64,000 nucleotides of DNA from Pseudomonadota bacterium (GCA_029778535.1 JAKOQB010000139.1:1-64000), one strand, 5' to 3'; positions 1 through 8,569 are shown, numbered from the stretch's first letter. The notes: generated by a model from the sequence alone, not told the origin. Translations and numbers: made by a program.

Positions 1-75
1 AAGAACGCCACGCGCGCGTTCGTGGCGCTGGGCTTGGCTAACCTGTACCTGGCGCGATCTCGATTGATGGCATAA
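1..75 (+). CDS. C-terminal tail of an IS5-family-like transposase (partial, cut by the window edge)
   Basis: Frame 1 from the window edge is open for 24 codons and ends in TAA. The residues include the stretch ALGLANLYLARSRLM, which resembles the conserved C-terminal helix of IS5-group transposases (typically ...LFALANLWMARRRLL...). This agrees with the inverted-repeat-like end found about 150 bases downstream. Only the tail is visible, so intactness of the transposase cannot be judged. Family assignment is from pattern memory of IS5 ends. Confidence 0.5.
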   Translation, partial: KNATRAFVALGLANLYLARSRLMA

Positions 76-222
76 GTGCGTCCGCAGCACGCCGAAGCGC
101 CGCCTGCGGACCGCAAACGGAGCAGAACTCGAGCAAATTCCGCTTCGAAAACGTCGTGGATTGCGCATGGTGAAGACCGATGTACCTTCGCCCCGCATTG
201 CCGGCCCTTGTTCAGCGTTGCC
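1..222 (+). mobile_element. Right end of an IS5-like insertion sequence
   Basis: The transposase stop at 73-75 is followed by about 145 bases of non-coding sequence ending CTTGTTCAGCGTTGCC. Its reverse complement, GGCAACGCTGAACAAG, resembles the IS5 terminal inverted repeat (GGAAGGTGCGAACAAG). The next four bases, CTAA at 223-226, fit the YTAR target duplication used by IS5. The element abuts the stop codon of the ABC ATPase gene at 228-230. The left end lies outside the window, so the partner repeat and target duplication cannot be checked. Confidence 0.5.
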
Positions 223-227
223 CTAAG

Positions 228-1319
<1,092 letters not shown>

Positions 1320-1526
1320 GGCGCGCGGATTATGCAGGCGAACCGCGCCCGCTCGCGAGACCCTTTGGCGCGGTCGAGTCCGACCGGCACAGCGCGGCCG
1401 CGGGGCCGCGCTGCCTCGGCGCACCCGGCGATTGGTCGATGTCGTTGACAGCGCTCGGATCGCTTTACGAAGTCTGTCTGGCGCGGTCGACCACTTTGAC
1501 CCGCCGCGGCTGCTAGCATTCATCCC

Positions 1527-1631
1527 GGCGGGCCCCCTCGCATGATGGTGCCGTGAACCTGGTCAGGTCGGGAACGAAGCAGCCACAGCGGATTTCCTTC
1601 AGTGCCGAGGACAAGGCTCGCCTCTCCGCCC
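1527..1631 (+). ncRNA. ffs: Signal recognition particle RNA (4.5S RNA)
   Basis: The core GTGAACCTGGTCAGGTCGGG AACGAAGCAGCC, at about 1552-1583, matches the universally conserved apical domain of bacterial small SRP RNA, which binds Ffh and supports co-translational membrane targeting. The usual C-GGAA-G tetraloop is here G-GGAA-C, so the closing pair is swapped but pairing is kept. A GC-rich hairpin (about 1619-1646) follows. Ends are approximate. A TAGCAT hexamer at 1514-1519 could be a -10 box, but the best -35 (TTGACC at 1496-1501) is only 12 bases away, so the promoter is unresolved. The rest of 1320-1526 shows nothing clear. Confidence 0.88.
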
Positions 1632-1719
1632 GGCGGGCGGCGAGGCGAGGCTCGCGAAGGTCTTGATGGGAGGGGCTGCGCCGCTCCTGGACCTCCCCCA
1701 CACGGGCACGCAACCGCGC

Positions 1720-2205
1720 ATGACTTTTCGCATCGAAGCCGTGAGGCAGCAGGACTGTGCAGTCCTGCTCGAACTGATCCGCGGGCTGGCGGAGTACGAG
1801 AAGCTCACGCACATGGTGGTGGGCACCGAGGCGCAACTGAAGCGCGAGCTGTTCGGCGAGCGGCCGGTGATCGAGGCGGTGATCGGCTGGGAGCGCGCGC
1901 GGCCGGTCGGGTTTGCGCTGTACTTCCACAACTTCTCCACCTTCCTCGCGCGGCGCGGGCTGTATCTCGAGGATCTGTTCGTGGTGCCGGAAGCGCGCGG
2001 GCGCGGCTACGGCAAGGCGCTGATGCTGCATCTGGCGCGGCTCGCGGTCGAGCGCGGCTGCGGGCGCTTCGAGTGGGCGGTGCTCGACTGGAACCAGCCG
2101 TCGATCGATTTCTACAAGTCGCTCGGCGCGGAAGTGCTGCCGGACTGGCGCATCTGCCGGGTCAGCGGCGAGGCGTTGGCGCGGCTGGGGGCGAGCGTCC
2201 GCTGA
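1720..2205 (+). CDS. GNAT family N-acetyltransferase, diamine acetyltransferase-like
   Basis: A 161-residue single-domain acetyltransferase that would transfer acetyl from acetyl-CoA to an amine. Seen: LAEYEKL near the N-terminus, the acetyl-CoA binding motif VVPEARGRGYGKALM, and EWAVLDWNQPSIDFYKSLGA near the C-terminus, a set typical of the spermidine/spermine (SSAT-like) branch. I start at the ATG giving MTFRIEAV, because an earlier in-frame ATG lies just after the SRP RNA and adds non-homologous sequence. Its stop overlaps the next gene as TGATG, so it is translationally coupled to the AbrB-type gene. The actual substrate is not known. Confidence 0.8.
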   Translation: MTFRIEAVRQQDCAVLLELIRGLAEYEKLTHMVVGTEAQLKRELFGERPVIEAVIGWERARPVGFALYFHNFSTFLARRGLYLEDLFVVPEARGRGYGKALMLHLARLAVERGCGRFEWAVLDWNQPSIDFYKSLGAEVLPDWRICRVSGEALARLGASVR

Positions 2206-2480
2206 TGCGCGCTCGATCGACAGGGCGCGCGATCGGCTTTGCGACGACGCTCACGGCCAAGGGGCAGGTCACGATTCCCAAGCGCATTCGCGACGCCCTG
2301 CATCTTGCGCCCAGTGCGCAGGTCGAATTCTCGGTCAACGATGCCGGCGATGTGGTCCTGCGCGCTTTCGATCGATTCGACGCCGTGCACGGCGGTGCGG
2401 AGGTCAAATGGCGCACCGACGAACTGATGCGCCTGCTGCGGGCAGGACTGATCAGACCGCGACGGCCGGCGCGCCCTTGA
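2205..2480 (+). CDS. AbrB/SpoVT-type DNA-binding protein, antitoxin-like
   Basis: A 91-residue protein with a swapped-hairpin AbrB domain: TLTAKGQVTIPKRIRDALHL is followed by a short beta strand and VVLRA. Proteins like this are usually VapB or MazE-type antitoxins that bind their toxin and autoregulate. No PIN or MazF toxin follows; the upstream overlapping partner is a GNAT acetyltransferase. The last 10 or so residues (LIRPRRPARP) run into sequence adjoining the truncated amidase copy on the other strand, so the C-terminus may have been altered by that rearrangement. It may be an orphan antitoxin, or a partner of the acetyltransferase. Confidence 0.75.
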   Translation: MRARSTGRAIGFATTLTAKGQVTIPKRIRDALHLAPSAQVEFSVNDAGDVVLRAFDRFDAVHGGAEVKWRTDELMRLLRAGLIRPRRPARP

Positions 2481-2607
2481 AGAACCCCGTCGCCTGCTGG
2501 AACGCATACGCAAGCTGCAACACGCCGAAGTCGTCGCGATAGCGGCCGACGATCTGCACGCCGACCGGCAGTCCCTCGGGCGTGAAGCCGCACGGCACCG
2601 AAATCCC
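2452..2607 (-). pseudogene. Truncated second copy of an amidase 3' end
   Basis: The minus-strand reading ISVPCGFTPEGLPVGVQIVG and onward to the stop repeats the last about 50 residues of the intact amidase at 3345-4757. It ends in GFFKGAPAVAV instead of GFWKQAPRL. Upstream of this point the reading frame (MSGFPAVKEL...) has no amidase similarity, and the catalytic Lys-Ser-Ser region is missing, so it cannot be active. The rest of 2608-2782 holds no gene that I can support, apart from a TAGAAT hexamer at 2748-2753 that could be the -10 box of the DUF433 gene. Confidence 0.8.
2481..2605. repeat. Direct repeat, copy A (amidase 3' end)
   Basis: Aligned by eye to 3368-3492: 125 bases with 4 mismatches and no gap. 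Both copies are in the same orientation and bracket the DUF433/DUF5615 gene pair, 887 bases apart start to start. Confidence 0.85.
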
Positions 2608-2782
2608 GAACCGGTCGGCCGTGCGTAACCCTGCACGGTACCCAGTTCCGAGTTCCTTAACCGCAGGAAATCCACTCATCGGCCCCCGGTCAGTTGTTCA
2701 AACGAATGGGGCCGGCTCGACAAGTCCCGCGCTGCCGGCGCCGAGGCTAGAATTCGCTCGGTTCCAGTCCATGGAGCAGCGC

Positions 2783-3001
2783 ATGCCTGAGCCGAAAGTG
2801 GTCGTGGACCCCGAGATCGTCGGAGGTACGCCCGTATTCGCCGGGACACGAGTTCCAATTCGCATCTTGTTCGAGCACCTGGAGGCAGGAGATTCGCTCG
2901 ACGTGTTTCTGGCCGACTTTCCCACAGTCAGCCGCGAACTCGCGATCGCCGTGCTCGAAGAGGCGCGTCATGCCGTAGCGCCCGATGCGCATCCTGCTTG
3001 A
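2783..3001 (+). CDS. DUF433 family antitoxin-like protein
   Basis: A 72-residue protein with the DUF433 pattern: VVVDPEIVGGTPVFAGTRVP, then ILFEHLEAGDSLDVFLADFP, then a helix AIAVLEEA. DUF433 proteins are small winged-helix proteins, usually encoded just before a DUF5615 PIN-like protein and viewed as antitoxins. I prefer the ATG at 2783, which has GGAG six bases upstream; the ATG at 2771 in the same frame has no ribosome site. It overlaps the next gene by 17 bases, as expected for a two-gene toxin-antitoxin unit. Confidence 0.8.
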   Translation: MPEPKVVVDPEIVGGTPVFAGTRVPIRILFEHLEAGDSLDVFLADFPTVSRELAIAVLEEARHAVAPDAHPA

Positions 3002-3305
3002 CGAATCCGTTCCAGAGCGCCTCGGTTCCCACTTGTCTGGTCACGCCTGTCAATCTGTGCGTGAGCGGGGATGGAAGGGCCTCAAGAATGGGAGGCTACT
3101 GATTGCTGCCGCGGCGGACTTCGATGTGCTGCTCACCGCGGATCGCAATATGGAGTTCCAGCAGAACGTGGCCAAACTGCCAATTGCCATCGTGATCATG
3201 TTGGCGCGTAGCAACCGCTTCGAGGACCTTGCCAAGCTCATTCCAGCGCTTCTACGGGAACTCAATCATCTGCAGCCGCGCACGCTGAAGAAGGTTGCGG
3301 CCTAG
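2985..3305 (+). CDS. DUF5615 PIN-like protein, probable toxin partner
   Basis: A 106-residue protein beginning MRILLDESVPERL, with the acidic ILLDE strand and a second acidic strand VLLTADRNMEFQQN. These are the marks of the DUF5615 PIN-like nuclease family, which pairs with DUF433. Toxic RNase activity is inferred from the fold and context; few members have been tested. The start lies inside the DUF433 gene, so translation is coupled. The pair sits between two near-identical amidase fragments, which suggests it arrived with, or could be lost by, recombination at that locus. Confidence 0.78.
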   Translation: MRILLDESVPERLGSHLSGHACQSVRERGWKGLKNGRLLIAAAADFDVLLTADRNMEFQQNVAKLPIAIVIMLARSNRFEDLAKLIPALLRELNHLQPRTLKKVAA

Positions 3306-3344
3306 CAACTCGCTGGAACTCGAAGTCGTCGAGGCGCGGCGGCG

Positions 3345-4757
3345 TCAGAGCCGAGGGGCCTGCTTCCAGAACCCCGTCGCCTGCTGGAACGCATACGCAA
3401 GCTGCAGCACGCCGAAGTCGTCGCGGTAGCGGCCGACGATCTGCACTCCGACCGGCAGTCCCTCGGGCGTGAAGCCGCACGGCACCGAGATCGCGGGATG
3501 CCCGGTCGCGGTGATCAAATAACACGACTTCATCCACTCCAGGTAGTCGTGCATCGGCTGGCCGTCGATCTCGCGCACCCACGGCTGCTCGACCGGGAAC
3601 GGCGGCACTTGCGACACCGGCAGCACGAGGAACTCGTGCTTCTCGAAGAACGCGTGCACGCGCGCGAAGATCGTGGTCCGCTTCAACTCCGCGGCGCCGA
3701 TCTCGCGGCAGCCGAGCTTCAAGCCCTGCTCGATGTTCCAGATCACGGTGTCCTTCAGTTGGTCGCGGTGCGAGGCGAGCAGTTCGCCGTGCGTGGCGGC
3801 AAAGCTCAGCGCCCGCTGCGTGCGGAAGACTTCGTCGGCGTCGCGCAGGTCGGGCAGGGTATCTTCGGTCACGCAGCCGAGCGAATCGAATGTCGCCCGC
3901 TGCGCGTCGATCGCCGCGACCACGCGCGCATCGACCGGCGCGAGCCCGCTGAGCGTCGATGCCCACGCCACGCGCGCGCCGGCGAAGTCGCGTTCGAGCG
4001 GCCGCGCGAAGATCGATCCCGGTTCCGTCAGTGCGATCGGCACGCGTGCGTCGGGGCCGCTGATGGCCTGCATCATCAGCGCGACGTCCTCGACCGTGCG
4101 CGCCATCGCGCCTTCGACCGACAGCGTGTTCCACGCCAGTTTGGTCGGATGCTTGGGCACGCGGCCGGCCGACGCGCGGAAGCCGACGACGTTGCAGAAG
4201 CTCGCGGGATTGCGCAGGCTGCCGCCCAGATCGCTGCCGTCGGCGATCGGCACCATGCCGCAGGCGAGCGCGACCGCCGCGCCGCCCGATGAGCCGCCGC
4301 AGGTCTTGCCGAGGTCGTACGGGTTGCGCGTGGCGCCGAACACCGCGTTGAACGTCTGCGAGCCGGCGCCGAACTCGGGCGTGTTGGTCTTGCCAACCGA
4401 GATCGCGCCGGCATCGCGCTGCCGCTCGACGATCAGTGCGTCTTCGTCCGGCACGAAGTCCTTGTAGATCGGCGAGCCCCAGGTCGTGCGCACGTCCTTC
4501 GTGGGCACCAGATCCTTGTGCGCGGTCGGCAGTCCATGGAGCACGCCGAGCGTTTCGCCGCGCGCCTGCTTCTCATCGGCCGCGTGCGCCTGCGCCAGCG
4601 CGCGTTCCGGATGAAAGGTCACGATCGCGTTGACCTTCGGGTTCACGCGCTCGATCTGCGTGATGTGCGCCCGCATGACGTCGAGCGCGGAGACCTCGCG
4701 GCGGCGGATGCGCGCGGCGAGTTCGCAGGCGGTGAGAAAGCAGAGTTCGTTGATCAC
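3345..4757 (-). CDS. Amidase signature family enzyme
   Basis: A 470-residue amidase that would hydrolyse a carboxylic amide to acid and ammonia. The Ser-cisSer-Lys triad is complete: Lys81 in TAHKDL, the cis-Ser region GGSSGGAA at 154-161, and nucleophile Ser180 in GSDLGGSLRNPASF. Full family length. The C-terminus (GFTPEGLPVGVQIVG...) is normal for bacterial amidases, and its coding sequence is duplicated upstream of the toxin-antitoxin-like pair. The substrate cannot be read from the sequence. GatA function is unlikely because no gatC or gatB is adjacent. Confidence 0.88.
   Translation of the reverse strand: MINELCFLTACELAARIRRREVSALDVMRAHITQIERVNPKVNAIVTFHPERALAQAHAADEKQARGETLGVLHGLPTAHKDLVPTKDVRTTWGSPIYKDFVPDEDALIVERQRDAGAISVGKTNTPEFGAGSQTFNAVFGATRNPYDLGKTCGGSSGGAAVALACGMVPIADGSDLGGSLRNPASFCNVVGFRASAGRVPKHPTKLAWNTLSVEGAMARTVEDVALMMQAISGPDARVPIALTEPGSIFARPLERDFAGARVAWASTLSGLAPVDARVVAAIDAQRATFDSLGCVTEDTLPDLRDADEVFRTQRALSFAATHGELLASHRDQLKDTVIWNIEQGLKLGCREIGAAELKRTTIFARVHAFFEKHEFLVLPVSQVPPFPVEQPWVREIDGQPMHDYLEWMKSCYLITATGHPAISVPCGFTPEGLPVGVQIVGRYRDDFGVLQLAYAFQQATGFWKQAPRL
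3368..3492. repeat. Direct repeat, copy B (inside the intact amidase)
   Basis: Partner of 2481-2605, with 121 of 125 bases identical by eye. This copy is the native 3' coding region of the intact amidase gene. Confidence 0.85.
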
Positions 4758-4785
4758 TTCGCTTCAGCTCCAGAACAATCGAGCG

Positions 4786-4815
4786 TCGTTCCCGCGGAAG
4801 CGGGAATCCAGGATG
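4786..4815. repeat. Dispersed GC-rich hairpin repeat (copy 2)
   Basis: Contains TTCCCGCGGAAGCGGGAA at 4789-4806, a perfect 7-bp stem with a GGAA loop, followed by TCCAGGA. This is the classic intergenic repeat that would translate as FPRKRESR or VPAEAGIQ. It lies between the amidase start and the 3' end of the transporter gene. The rest of 4758-4863 holds nothing else I can name. Confidence 0.7.
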
Positions 4816-4863
4816 GCCGCGCCGGACTGGATGTCTGATTTCTCGGGCATGACACCCGCCATC

Positions 4864-6402
4864 TCATGCAGACCCGTTTCCGCGTCTTCGCCGGATCGAC
4901 ACTTCGACCGCCTCGAACCCGAGCTCGCACGCCACCGCCATCAGCGCTGCCGGCAGCGCGCCGGCGAGCAGCAGCGCGCCGTCGTTCAGCGCCAGCCCCG
5001 TGACGATGCGTTCACCGTAGCCGCCGGCGCCGATGAACGCGGCGATCGTCGCGGTGCCGACGGCGATCACCGCGGCGATGCGCACGCCGGCGATGATCGT
5101 CGGCAACGCGAGCGGCAGTTCGATCAGCCGCAGCCGCAGCGCGCGCGACAGGCCGAGCGCGCGCGCGGCGTCGATCAGCCCGGCGGGGATCTCGGCCACC
5201 CCGGTGCAGGTGTTGCGCATGATCGGCAGCAACGCGTACAGCGTCAGCGCGATCAGCGCCGGCACGGCGCCGATGATGCCGAGCCACGAGATCAGCGCCG
5301 CCAGCAGCGCGAGCGACGGAATCGTCTGCAGCAGGCCGGTGGCGCCGAGCACGCCGGCGCGCGCGCGCGGATAAGGTGCGACCAGCAGCGCGAGCGGAAC
5401 GCCGATCAGCGCCGCCGCGGCGACCGATGCGGCGACCAGCCACAGATGCTGCCGCGTCAATCTTCCGAGGTCGGGGCCGACGAGCTTGGCCCAGAAGCCG
5501 CGCTGCGCGCCGGTGGTCTTTCCCTTCCCGGCAAGGTGGTCGCGCGCGATCGTCTCGAACGGCACGCCGTCGAGCTCGGCGCGCGCGTTCATCGCGATCA
5601 TCGTGCGCTCGTCGATCGTGCCGGCGAGCTTGCGCAGCGCCGCCCACGCCTGCGGAAAGCGCTGCGGCACGTCGAGCCGGTACAGCAGCACCGCCTCGTA
5701 GCGCGGAAAGTAGCCGCGGTCATCGGCCAGCACGCGCAACTTCAACTTTTCGATCTGCGCGTCGGTGGTGTAGATGTCGGTCACGTCGATCTGCCCCTTG
5801 GCGATCGCATCGAACGCGATGCCGTGGTCGAGCCCGATCGGCTTCTGCGGCAGTCCGTAGCGCTGCGCGAGACCCTTCCAGCCGTCGGCGCGGCCGATGA
5901 ATTCGTTGGACAGCCCGAGCTTGAGTTCCGGGTGCCGCGCCAGATCGCTCAACGACTTGATGCCGAGCCGCTCGGCATCCGCCGCGCGCATTGCCAGCGC
6001 GTAGCCGTTGTTGAAGCCGAGCGGCACCGCGATGCCGAAGCCGAGCGGCGCGAGCTGCCGGTTCATCGCGTCGATCGACGTGGGTTCGCGGTTCTTCAGG
6101 ATCTCCAGATCGATCGTGCCGGTGTATTCGGGATAGAGGTCGATTGCGCTCGAGCGCAGCGCCGCGTACACGATCGCGGTGTTGCCCAGGCCCGCCTTGA
6201 CCTCGACCTTCGTGTGGTCCGCCGCGCGCGCGGTCTGCGCGAGGACCTGCGCCAGGATGTACGCCTCGGTGAAGCGCTTGGAGCCGATGCGCAGCGTATC
6301 GTCGGCGTGCGCTGCGGGCACTACGAAGCAACCGATGGCGAGCACCACCAGCCCGCATGCGCGCGCGAGCAGACGAACCGCTGTGCCGGCGAAGGTGTGC
6401 AT
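4864..6402 (-). CDS. Glycine betaine/choline-type ABC transporter, fused binding protein and permease
   Basis: A 512-residue fusion. Residues 1-34 are a signal peptide (ends AAHA). About 35-300 is an OpuAC/OsmX-like binding domain (LRIGSKRFTEAYILAQ, then DLYPEYTGT). About 310-505 is a permease domain with several membrane helices and an EAA-type loop ending in LPLALPTIIAGVRIA. Such fusions import or export osmolytes such as glycine betaine, choline or carnitine. The usual CBS-domain ATPase (OpuBA/OsmV type) is not adjacent; the neighbours are an amidase and divergent dnaX. It must use an ATPase encoded elsewhere, or be an incomplete remnant. Confidence 0.85.
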   Translation of the reverse strand: MHTFAGTAVRLLARACGLVVLAIGCFVVPAAHADDTLRIGSKRFTEAYILAQVLAQTARAADHTKVEVKAGLGNTAIVYAALRSSAIDLYPEYTGTIDLEILKNREPTSIDAMNRQLAPLGFGIAVPLGFNNGYALAMRAADAERLGIKSLSDLARHPELKLGLSNEFIGRADGWKGLAQRYGLPQKPIGLDHGIAFDAIAKGQIDVTDIYTTDAQIEKLKLRVLADDRGYFPRYEAVLLYRLDVPQRFPQAWAALRKLAGTIDERTMIAMNARAELDGVPFETIARDHLAGKGKTTGAQRGFWAKLVGPDLGRLTRQHLWLVAASVAAAALIGVPLALLVAPYPRARAGVLGATGLLQTIPSLALLAALISWLGIIGAVPALIALTLYALLPIMRNTCTGVAEIPAGLIDAARALGLSRALRLRLIELPLALPTIIAGVRIAAVIAVGTATIAAFIGAGGYGERIVTGLALNDGALLLAGALPAALMAVACELGFEAVEVSIRRRRGNGSA

Positions 6403-6513
6403 GGGCGGGCTCGCGTGGATGGCGAGGCGCGATCATCGCGCGGGATCGCGTCGGCGTCGACCACGCCTTCTCGCGCCGCGTTCGTCGCAAACGCAGCTGA
6501 TCTCTCGCGTGGG

Positions 6514-6519
6514 TAGAAT
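6514..6519 (+). promoter_or_regulatory. Candidate -10 box of dnaX (TAGAAT)
   Basis: TAGAAT lies 8 bases before the dnaX ATG. Initiation would start at or within a base or two of the ATG, so the mRNA may be leaderless; no Shine-Dalgarno sequence is visible. No good -35 is seen 16-18 bases upstream. Confidence 0.35.
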
Positions 6520-6526
6520 CGATCGC

Positions 6527-8128
6527 ATGTCGTATCAGGTACTCGCACGCAAGTGGCGCCCGCGCGATTTCGCTTCGCTCGTCGGGCAGGACCACGTGGT
6601 GCGCGCGCTCACGCACGCGCTCGAACAGAAGCGCATCCACCATGCGTACCTGTTCACCGGCACGCGCGGGGTCGGCAAGACCACGCTGTCGCGCATCCTC
6701 GCCAAGGCGCTGAACTGCGTCGGGCCGGACGGCGCGGGCGGCATCACCGCCACGCCGTGCAACCGCTGCCCGGTGTGCGAGGCGATCGACGCCGGCCGCT
6801 TCGTCGACTACATCGAGATGGACGCGGCCAGCAACCGCGGCGTCGACGAGATGACCACGCTGCTCGAACGCGCGGTGTACGCGCCGAGCAATGCGCGCTT
6901 CAAGGTCTACATGATCGATGAAGTGCACATGCTCACCACGCACGCGTTCAACGCAATGCTCAAGACGCTGGAAGAGCCGCCCGATTACGTCAAGTTCATC
7001 CTCGCCACCACCGATCCGCAGAAGCTGCCGGCGACCGTGCTTTCCCGCTGCCTGCAGTTCAACCTGAAGCAGATGGCGCCGGCGGCGGTGGCGTCACTGA
7101 TGGCTGAAATTCTCGCGAAGGAGGGCATCAGCGCGGAGCCCGCGGCGCTGAAGATGCTCGGTCACGCCGCGCGCGGCAGCATGCGCGACGGGCTGTCGCT
7201 GCTCGACCAGGCGATCGCCTACAGCGCCGGCAACGTGACGCTGGAAGCGGTGCGCAACATGCTGGGCGCGATCGACACCACGACGCTGGTGCGCGTGCTC
7301 GACGCGGTGGCGGCGCGCGACGCGAAGCAGGCGCTGGCGGTCGCCGACGAGATGGCGGCGCGCAGCTTTTCGTTCGCGCAGGCGCTGCGCGATCTGGCGG
7401 GGCTGCTGCACCGGATCGCGCTGGCGCAGCAGGTGCCGGAGGCGATCGGCGACGACGTGGAGAACGCCGCCGACGTGCTGCGCTGCGCGCAGAGCATCGC
7501 GCCCGACGAAGTGCAGCTGCTCTACCAGATCGCGCTGCACGGGCGCAACGATCTGCATCTCGCGCCCGACGAGTACGCGGGCTTCACGATGACGCTGCTG
7601 CGGATGATCGCGTTCGCGCCGGCGCAGGCCGCGGGCGATGCGCCTGCACCGGCGCGCGCCGCGCCGCTTGTCGCGAGCAAGCCGCGCACCGCGGCGCCGG
7701 CGGCCGCTCCGGTCGCGGCCGCGCCGGTGCAAGCGGCTCCGGCGAGCCTCGCCTTCGACGGCAACTGGCCGGCGCTGGTCGCGCGGCTGAAGGTGGCCGG
7801 CATGGTGCGCGAACTGGCCGCGCGCAGCGAGCTCATCGCCGCCGATGGCGACCACTTCAGGCTTCGGGTGCCGATCAAGACGCTGGCCGAGGGCAGTAAC
7901 CTGGAGAAACTCAAGGCCGCGCTGGCGCAGCACTTCGGCCGCCCGGTCCGCGTCAGCATCGACGTCGGCGCGACCGCGGGCCCGACCGCGGCCGGCATTG
8001 CCGAGCAGGCGCGCGCCGAGAAGCAGAAACGCGCGGAAGAGGCGATCTACGCCGATCCGTTCGTGAAGGAAGTGATCGAGAATTTCGGCGCCACCGTCGA
8101 TCCGGCGTCGATCAAGCCGAACGAGTGA
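6527..8128 (+). CDS. dnaX: DNA polymerase III subunit gamma/tau
   Basis: A 533-residue clamp-loader ATPase that opens and loads the beta sliding clamp. Seen: Walker A GTRGVGKT with Lys51, the clamp-loader zinc site Cys64, Cys78, Cys81 and Cys84, Walker B MIDEVHML, and sensor-1 ATTDPQKLPATVLSRC. A Pro/Ala-rich linker leads to a C-terminal tau domain. It is shorter than the E. coli tau (643 residues), and I see no A-rich slippery site, so a separate frameshifted gamma is not evident. It heads a block with ybaB and recR, a near-universal order. The start is the only ATG before MSYQVLARKWRP, the conserved N-terminus. Confidence 0.96.
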   Translation: MSYQVLARKWRPRDFASLVGQDHVVRALTHALEQKRIHHAYLFTGTRGVGKTTLSRILAKALNCVGPDGAGGITATPCNRCPVCEAIDAGRFVDYIEMDAASNRGVDEMTTLLERAVYAPSNARFKVYMIDEVHMLTTHAFNAMLKTLEEPPDYVKFILATTDPQKLPATVLSRCLQFNLKQMAPAAVASLMAEILAKEGISAEPAALKMLGHAARGSMRDGLSLLDQAIAYSAGNVTLEAVRNMLGAIDTTTLVRVLDAVAARDAKQALAVADEMAARSFSFAQALRDLAGLLHRIALAQQVPEAIGDDVENAADVLRCAQSIAPDEVQLLYQIALHGRNDLHLAPDEYAGFTMTLLRMIAFAPAQAAGDAPAPARAAPLVASKPRTAAPAAAPVAAAPVQAAPASLAFDGNWPALVARLKVAGMVRELAARSELIAADGDHFRLRVPIKTLAEGSNLEKLKAALAQHFGRPVRVSIDVGATAGPTAAGIAEQARAEKQKRAEEAIYADPFVKEVIENFGATVDPASIKPNE

Positions 8129-8136
8129 CAAAGCGA

Positions 8137-8225
8137 CCCTCACCCCAACCCCTCTCCCGCTGATGCGGGCGAGGGGCTCTTCTTCCCTCTCCCTCATCAG
8201 AGGGAGAGGGACCGAGGGTGAGGGG
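8137..8225. repeat. Composite palindromic repeat between dnaX and ybaB
   Basis: About 89 bases made of nested inverted repeats: CCCTCACCCCAACCCCTCTC pairs with a 3' part carrying AGGGAGAGGGACC and GAGGGTGAGGGG, with a smaller inner hairpin CCCGCTGATGCGGG. Similar CCCTCACCC...CTCTCCC units are dispersed in many proteobacterial genomes. It could terminate, attenuate or stabilise the dnaX-ybaB transcript; there is no U-tract. Confidence 0.7.
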
Positions 8226-8242
8226 AAAGAGAGGACTGAACG

Positions 8243-8569
8243 ATGATGAAGAACCAACTCGCTGGTCTGATGCAGCAGGCGCAGAAGATGCAGGAGAACA
8301 TGAAGCGCATGCAGGACGAGCTCGGCTCGATCGAGGTCGAGGGGCAGTCCGGCGCCGGCATGGTCAAGGTGACGATGACGTGCAAGTTCCAGGTGCGGCG
8401 GGTCGCAATCGACCCGAGCCTGGTCGGCGACGACAAGGACATGCTCGAGGACCTGGTCGCCGCCGCGTTCAACGACGCGGTGCGGCGCGCGGAGGAAACG
8501 ACGCAGCAGAAGATGGCGTCGGTCACCGCCGGCATGCCGATGCCGCCGGGGTTCAAGCTGCCGTGTTGA
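8243..8569 (+). CDS. ybaB: YbaB/EbfC family nucleoid-associated protein
   Basis: A 108-residue protein starting [20 protein letters not shown], the conserved Gln/Met-rich N-terminal helix. It is followed by the beta strands [20 protein letters not shown] and a C-terminal [11 protein letters not shown]. The family forms dimers that bind DNA and associate with the nucleoid. Its place between dnaX and recR is the standard arrangement. Either of the two tandem ATGs could be used; a GAGAGGA stretch lies upstream. Confidence 0.95.
   Translation: MMKNQLAGLMQQAQKMQENMKRMQDELGSIEVEGQSGAGMVKVTMTCKFQVRRVAIDPSLVGDDKDMLEDLVAAAFNDAVRRAEETTQQKMASVTAGMPMPPGFKLPC

Noticed and set aside
1445-1519. Sigma-70 promoter of ffs using TTGACA at 1445 or TTGACC at 1496
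   Set aside because: Neither lies 16-18 bases from a credible -10 hexamer.
6527-8128. Programmed frameshift in dnaX giving a separate gamma product
   Set aside because: I looked for an A-rich slippery run before the tau region and found none; the gene is simply short.
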